Source of the DNA: Rugamonas violacea
GTDB taxonomy: Bacteria; Pseudomonadota; Gammaproteobacteria; Burkholderiales; Burkholderiaceae_D
Direction: 5' to 3'
NCBI RefSeq assembly: GCF_016461825.1
Contig: NZ_JAEMNU010000094.1
Span: forward strand, 21,244 to 85,243
Length of the DNA stretch: 64,000 nt
Positions 59,815 to 64,000 of this stretch are shown here, one piece after another. The stretch's first letter is position 1. Each line of letters starts with the position of its first letter. The notes under the pieces are model-generated. The model searched no databases. It was not told the DNA's origin and saw only the letters and a program-made list of their open reading frames with translations. The position numbers were made by a program, and so were the translations under genes.

Positions 59815-61586
59815 ATGTTCTCCTGTTCGGAGTTCTCAGGAATGATGATATGGGTCACCGTGGAATCGGGCGTGATGTTCTTGGCGCGCAGCGCGTTGGC
59901 GACCAACGCGGCGAAGGTCGGCGCGGCGACGTCGCCGCCGACGTGGGCCGGACCGCCCGGCTCGTCGATCATCACGGCGACCACGAAGCGCGGATTGGAC
60001 ATCGGCGCCATGCCGACGAAATTGCCGATGTACTTGGTCTGCGAGTAGCGGCCGTTGACGAACTTTTGCGCCGTGCCGGTCTTGCCGCCGGTGCGGTAGC
60101 CGGCCACCTGCGCCTTGGGCGCGGAGCCGCCCGGCTGGGTCACCAGTTCGAGCATGTCGCGCATCTCGCGCGCGGTCTTGGCGCTGACCACCTTGGTGCC
60201 GGCCGGCGCCTCGTTGACCTTCTGGAAGGACAACGGGATGATGTCGCCGTCGCGGGCGAAGATCAGGTAGGAGCGGGCCAGCTGCAGCAGCGACACCGAG
60301 ATGCCCTGGCCGAAGCTCATGTTGGCCTGCTCGATCGGGCGCCAGGATTTGTACGGACGGACGCGGCCGGCGACGGCGCCGGGGAAGCCGAACTTGGGCT
60401 GCTGGCCGAAGCCGACCTTGGTGAACATCTCCCACATCTCCTGCGGCGGCATTTGCAGCGCGATCTTCGAAGTGCCGATGTTGGACGACTTCTGGATGAT
60501 GGTGGTGACGTCGGTCAGGTAGTGCGGGTGGGTGTCGTGCACCACCCGGTCGCCGATGACGAAGGAGCCGTTGCCGGTGTCGATCAGGGTGCCCGGCTTG
60601 ATGCGGTTGGTGTCCATCGACAGCGCCACGGTGAACGGCTTGAGCGAGGAGCCGGGCTCGAAGGTGTCGGTCATGACGCGGTTGCGCAACTGGTCGCCGG
60701 TCAGCACCGAGCGGTCGTTGGGGTTGTAGGCCGGCCAGTTGGCCAGCGCCAGCACTTCGCCGGTGTGCACGTCGAGCACCACGGCGGCGCCGGCCTTGGC
60801 CTTGAACTTCTCCACCGCCTCTTTCACCTGGGTGAAGGCGATGTATTGGATTTTGCTGTCGAGCGACAGGGTCAAGTCCTTGCCGTCGTGCGGCTCGCGC
60901 ACCGAGCCGATGTCCTCGACGATGTGGCCGAGACGGTCCTTGATGACGCGGCGGCTGCCGGGAATGCCGACCAGGGTCTTCTGCTGCGCCAGCTCCATGC
61001 TCTCCTGGCCGACGTCCTCGACGTTGGTGAAGCCGACCATGTGGGTGGTCACTTCGCCCTGCGGATAGAAGCGCTTGTATTCCTTGCGGGTCTGGATGCC
61101 TTCGATACCCAGCTTGGTGATCTGCTCGGCGACGTCCTGCTCGACCTGGCGCTTCAGGTAGACGAAGCCACGGTCGGAGTCGAGTTTTTTCTGCAGCTCG
61201 GCGTCGCTCATGCCGAGCAGCCTGGCCAGCGCCTTGAGTTTGGCGACGGGGGCGTCCTGCACGTCGTCGGGGATGGCCCAGATGGCCTTGACGGGGATCG
61301 ACGAGGCCAGCACCTGGCCCTCGCGGTCGGTGATCTTGCCGCGCGTGGCCGGCAGGTCCAGCGTGCGGGCGTAGCGGATCTCGCCCTGCTTCTGCAGGAA
61401 CTGGGTCGACAGGCCCTGCAACCAGACGGCGCGGCCGGCCAGGCCGGCGAAGGCGGCGAACAGCACGAACAGCACGACGCGCGAGCGCCACACCGGCAGG
61501 CGCACGGCGAGTACCGGGTTCTTCGAGAATGGCACGCCTTTCGACGCCGCCACGCGCGAGCCGCTGGCGTTGCTGTTGCGTGTCAT
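59811..61586 (-). CDS. ftsI: Septal transpeptidase FtsI (PBP3)
   Basis: Class B penicillin-binding protein, 591 aa. Cytoplasmic tail, TM helix about 37-57, pedestal domain, transpeptidase with SSLK (313-316, nucleophile Ser313), SSN (367-369) and KTGT (502-505). Start [10 protein letters not shown] chosen because it gives a normal tail and overlaps the ftsL stop by 4 bp; longer readings run into ftsL. Confidence 0.97.
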   Translation of the reverse strand: MTRNSNASGSRVAASKGVPFSKNPVLAVRLPVWRSRVVLFVLFAAFAGLAGRAVWLQGLSTQFLQKQGEIRYARTLDLPATRGKITDREGQVLASSIPVKAIWAIPDDVQDAPVAKLKALARLLGMSDAELQKKLDSDRGFVYLKRQVEQDVAEQITKLGIEGIQTRKEYKRFYPQGEVTTHMVGFTNVEDVGQESMELAQQKTLVGIPGSRRVIKDRLGHIVEDIGSVREPHDGKDLTLSLDSKIQYIAFTQVKEAVEKFKAKAGAAVVLDVHTGEVLALANWPAYNPNDRSVLTGDQLRNRVMTDTFEPGSSLKPFTVALSMDTNRIKPGTLIDTGNGSFVIGDRVVHDTHPHYLTDVTTIIQKSSNIGTSKIALQMPPQEMWEMFTKVGFGQQPKFGFPGAVAGRVRPYKSWRPIEQANMSFGQGISVSLLQLARSYLIFARDGDIIPLSFQKVNEAPAGTKVVSAKTAREMRDMLELVTQPGGSAPKAQVAGYRTGGKTGTAQKFVNGRYSQTKYIGNFVGMAPMSNPRFVVAVMIDEPGGPAHVGGDVAAPTFAALVANALRAKNITPDSTVTHIIIPENSEQENM

Positions 61587-61858
61587 TTGTCGCCTTCCGG
61601 CGACAGGTATTGGGTGCGCGCCGCCGTCAGCGGCGTCATGTTCAGGTCGCGCCGGGCGATCTGTTCGATACGCGCGTGCTTGCCCAGGGTCGACTGGTCG
61701 AGCTGCAACTGGGCCCACTCGATGTCGAGCTGGCGTGCCTGCGACTGGGTGCGCTCAAGTTCAATGAACAGGTGGCGCGCCTGGTATTGGGCGTTGACGA
61801 GCGACAGCCCGCAGCCGACCAATAAGGCCGTCAGTACCAGGTTGATCTTGCCGCTCAC
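61583..61858 (-). CDS. ftsL: Cell division protein FtsL
   Basis: Small bitopic protein (91 aa): TM helix about 4-23 ([19 protein letters not shown]) followed by a leucine-zipper-like coiled coil ([21 protein letters not shown], in part). Forms the FtsQLB complex. Overlaps both rsmH and ftsI by 4 bp. Confidence 0.93.
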   Translation of the reverse strand: MSGKINLVLTALLVGCGLSLVNAQYQARHLFIELERTQSQARQLDIEWAQLQLDQSTLGKHARIEQIARRDLNMTPLTAARTQYLSPEGDK

Positions 61859-62823
61859 TGCGCACCTTGCGGGAAGGGCAGGCGACGGGCGACGCGCATC
61901 ACCGCCGAACGCGAGCGCGGATTGGCGTCGACTTCGGCGTCGGACGGCTTGAACTTGGCCAGCAGCTTGAGCTCCGGCTGCGGCAGGTCGACCGCGCGGA
62001 TCGGCAGGCGCCGGTCCGGCTGCGGCATGTTCGCCTTGCTGGCAAAGAAGCGCTTGACCATGCGGTCTTCCAGCGAGTGGAAGCTGATGATGGCGATGAT
62101 GGCGCCCGGCGCCAGGCAGGCGTAGGCCTGGCTCAGACCGATTTCGAGATCTTCAAGCTCTTTATTGATGAAAATCCGGATAGCTTGAAAAGTGCGGGTG
62201 GCCGGGTCCTTGCCCTTCTCCCGAGTCTTGACCGCGCCTGCCACGATGCCGGCAAGCTGTCGTGTGCTTGAAATTGGCTCGACTGCCCGGCGAGCAACAA
62301 TCGCCTTTGCAATCTGAAAAGCAAACCGTTCTTCCCCATATTCCTTGATCACCTTTTCCAGTGTCTGTTCGTTTTCGGTGGCGAGCCACTCGGCCGCCGA
62401 GATGCCGCGCGTGGTATCCATGCGCATGTCCAGCGGGCCGTCGTTGCGGAAGCTGAAGCCGCGCGCGGCGTCGTCCACCTGCGGCGAGGAGATGCCCAGG
62501 TCGAGCAAAATGCCGTCGACCTGCTCGACGCCCCGTTCGCTCAGCGATGCGCGCATGGTGGCGAAGCTGTCGTGGACGATCTGGAAGCGCGGGTCGGCGA
62601 TCTGCCCGGCCGTGGCGATGGCCTGCAGGTCTTTATCGAAGGCGACCAGGCGCGCCTTGGCGCCCAGTTTGGACAGGATCAGGCGGCTATGGCCGCCCCG
62701 GCCGAAGGTGCCGTCGACGAACACGCCGTCGGCGCGCACGCCCGTCAGGTCGAGGGCGTCGACCGCCTCATCCAGCAGCACCGTACGATGCTGAAATTCC
62801 GGCACCGGTATTGTTGTCATCAC
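61855..62823 (-). CDS. rsmH: 16S rRNA (C1402-N4) methyltransferase RsmH
   Basis: SAM-dependent methyltransferase (mraW), 322 aa. [26 protein letters not shown] loop, [19 protein letters not shown], and [19 protein letters not shown] are the family motifs. Six bases after mraZ. Confidence 0.97.
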   Translation of the reverse strand: MMTTIPVPEFQHRTVLLDEAVDALDLTGVRADGVFVDGTFGRGGHSRLILSKLGAKARLVAFDKDLQAIATAGQIADPRFQIVHDSFATMRASLSERGVEQVDGILLDLGISSPQVDDAARGFSFRNDGPLDMRMDTTRGISAAEWLATENEQTLEKVIKEYGEERFAFQIAKAIVARRAVEPISSTRQLAGIVAGAVKTREKGKDPATRTFQAIRIFINKELEDLEIGLSQAYACLAPGAIIAIISFHSLEDRMVKRFFASKANMPQPDRRLPIRAVDLPQPELKLLAKFKPSDAEVDANPRSRSAVMRVARRLPFPQGAQ

Positions 62824-62829
62824 GGAGCC

Positions 62830-63258
62830 TTAGAAGGAGAAATTATTGAGTACATCGGGGGTGCCGGCGTCGATCGCCTGCTGCTCTTTTTCGGCCAGTT
62901 TGGCCGCGTCCCAGATTTCGAAATGGCTGCCCATGCCGATCATCATGATCTCGCGCGCCAGGCCGACGGCGTTGCGCAGCTCGGGCGAAATCAGCACGCG
63001 GCCGGCCGAGTCGAGTTCGACGTCGCAGGCGTTGCCGAGGAAGATGCGCTGCCAGGCGCGGGCCGACATCGGCCAGGTGGCGATTTGTTCGCGGTGGTTT
63101 TCCCACACCGGGCGGGGGAAGAACAGCAAGCAACCGTCGGGGTGCTTGGTCAAGGTCAGGCGGCCTTCGCATTGGATGGCGAGCGCGTCACGGTGCTTGG
63201 CGGGGATAGACATCCTGCCTTTGGCATCGAGACTGATTGCGGACGCGCCTTGAAACAC
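62830..63258 (-). CDS. mraZ: Transcriptional regulator MraZ
   Basis: DNA-binding protein with two SpoVT/AbrB-type domains (142 aa; [11 protein letters not shown] and [15 protein letters not shown]). Represses or modulates its own dcw operon by binding tandem TGGGN boxes. Initiates with GTG ([16 protein letters not shown]), AAGG a few bases upstream. First gene of the dcw cluster; four MraZ boxes lie about 65-100 bases upstream. Confidence 0.97.
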   Translation of the reverse strand: MFQGASAISLDAKGRMSIPAKHRDALAIQCEGRLTLTKHPDGCLLFFPRPVWENHREQIATWPMSARAWQRIFLGNACDVELDSAGRVLISPELRNAVGLAREIMMIGMGSHFEIWDAAKLAEKEQQAIDAGTPDVLNNFSF

Positions 63259-63321
63259 GGGATTACCTTTTTGACCTCAGAAATGGAACGAAGTTGTGTG
63301 ACGTTGAAACAGGGGGAAATT

Positions 63322-63356
63322 TCCCACAAAAAGACACTTTTTCACACTGTTGCCCA
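63322..63356 (-). promoter_or_regulatory. MraZ operator: four boxes at 10-bp period
   Basis: Read on the minus strand: TGGGC-AACAG-TGTGA-AAAAG-TGTCT-TTTTG-TGGGA. The four 5-bp boxes begin exactly 10 bp apart. The two outer ones match TGGGN and the two inner are degenerate (TGTGA, TGTCT). MraZ is known to bind TGGGN repeats with 5-nt spacers upstream of its own gene, so this is its autoregulatory site. Confidence 0.82.
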
Positions 63357-63948
63357 CTTTAGAGGAAGCAATGATAGTGGTCAAGCGCTTTCCGCCCGGC
63401 AAAACAGGGATTTTATTAATGAAATGAAGGACTTAGCGCACATCCTTGAAGCAGGGTCGCAAAAAAATATATCGATAAATTAGATACTTATGGAACATAG
63501 TGAATGTGCTACCTCATCTACACACATGTGTTTTTCGCCGTATCAGGCGGAAAATTTCATTGGAAAAATAGTGAAATAAATGCATATAGTTGCCAATAGC
63601 CAACAGTGCATGCACGCATCACACAAAGGCGATGGCGCTGCAAAAATGCGCTCGGCAGGTGGGGAGGGGATGTGATTTTTGGAGAGAATTGTCGCTATAT
63701 CGCGCTTTGCGCGCTGTTACGCAGAGCGTCCGGCCTTCAAAAAAACGCCTGAAACGATGGTGTCCAACACCATGAATTAGCAAAAAATATAGCTTAACAA
63801 GATGGCAGTTGTATAGACAAATTTAGGAAAAAAACCACCTCGCCTGTCGCACAGTATACCGAAAATGGCCACTGGATTACTCAACAAGCGCGTGAAAAAC
63901 GGCAAAAAACGGGACAAAAACCGGCCGCCGCAAGCAATGTCGTTCGGT

Positions 63949-64000
63949 TAAGAAAACCCACAGGCGTAGAGCTGGGGTCAGACCCGCTGGGTCTGACCCC
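63949..64000. repeat. Palindromic GGGGTCAGACCC element, copy D (cut by window end)
   Basis: AAGAAAACCCACAGGCGTAG followed by a 27-bp palindrome core at 63974-64000 (GGGGTCAGACCC...GGGTCTGACCCC). The left arm is almost identical to copy B, and the right arm is beyond the window. Confidence 0.82.

Larger units (their letters stand above)
63259..64000. other. Long AT-rich region upstream of mraZ
   Basis: About 740 bases with no supportable gene. It includes the mraZ operator (63322-63356), an AT-rich stretch (63420-63860) and a repeat element at the far end. I looked for RNase P RNA, which lies upstream of mraZ in some relatives, and saw none of its conserved core. Promoters for the dcw operon must lie here. 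Confidence 0.5.

Noticed and set aside
63590..63775. 61-codon frame upstream of mraZ
   Set aside because: No ribosome site, composition unlike the organism's genes; probably chance in AT-rich DNA.
63360..63948. RNase P RNA gene
   Set aside because: Expected near mraZ in some relatives, but none of the conserved core segments could be found here on either strand.

Overview
The window looks like chromosomal DNA of a GC-rich betaproteobacterium, most likely an Oxalobacteraceae member (Duganella/Massilia/Janthinobacterium group). The basis is gene order and protein style: an intact dcw cell-wall/division cluster, ftsZ-peroxiredoxin-lpxC-DUF721-secA-argJ-mutT-yacG-zapD-coaE-pilD/C/B synteny, Oar-type TonB receptors, and a palindromic GGGGTCGGACCC repeat family. 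This placement is inference from memory of the families; no search was run. No rRNA, tRNA, CRISPR array or insertion-sequence transposase was seen.

Layout. (1) 1-15.7 kb is a purine/nucleotide catabolism region, almost all on the minus strand. Outward from puuE it reads allantoinase, then xdhA-xdhB-xdhC, guanine deaminase, an exported adenosine-deaminase-like enzyme, an Oar-like TonB-dependent receptor and a lipoprotein 5'-nucleotidase. A divergent uraH lies at 15.3 kb. Together they suggest capture of extracellular nucleotides, deamination, and oxidation of (hypo)xanthine to urate; HIU hydrolase and allantoinase act later. Urate oxidase and OHCU decarboxylase are not in the window. (2) 15.9-27 kb, plus strand: a CNNM/CorC transporter, type IV pilus genes pilB-pilC and pilD, coaE, zapD and yacG. 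A transglutaminase-like gene and a two-gene module (Ser/Thr kinase-TPR plus an unknown protein) sit between pilC and pilD. (3) 27-28 kb: a lower-GC toxin-antitoxin-like pair with a Panacea (DUF4065) antitoxin. (4) 28.1-30.7 kb, minus strand: argJ-DUF815 ATPase-Nudix operon. (5) 30.9-36.8 kb, plus strand: two tandem copies of a porin plus small phosphate-binding-protein-like cassette, each closed by a clear Rho-independent terminator, then a PAS histidine kinase. (6) 37-42.7 kb: secA, a DUF721 (DciA-like) gene, lpxC and an EamA transporter with an apparent CTG start. (7) 43-45.7 kb: a small accessory patch with an orphan MazE-like antitoxin, a broken gene, a repeat element, an FMN reductase, an unknown protein and a peroxiredoxin. 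(8) 46-63.3 kb, minus strand: the complete dcw cluster mraZ-rsmH-ftsL-ftsI-murE-murF-mraY-murD-ftsW-murG-murC-ddl-ftsQ-ftsA-ftsZ, mostly with 1- or 4-bp start/stop overlaps and a four-box MraZ operator upstream.

Two dispersed non-coding repeat families punctuate the gaps. One is a ~145-bp MITE-like element with TTAA ends (three copies); in two copies a terminal TTAA supplies the stop codon of the adjacent gene. The other is a ~65-85-bp palindromic GGGGTCGGACCC element (four copies, the last cut by the window end). The accessory features cluster at four places in the otherwise conserved backbone: pilC/pilD, yacG/mutT, argJ/secA and lpxC/ftsZ. Those are the places most worth a second look.
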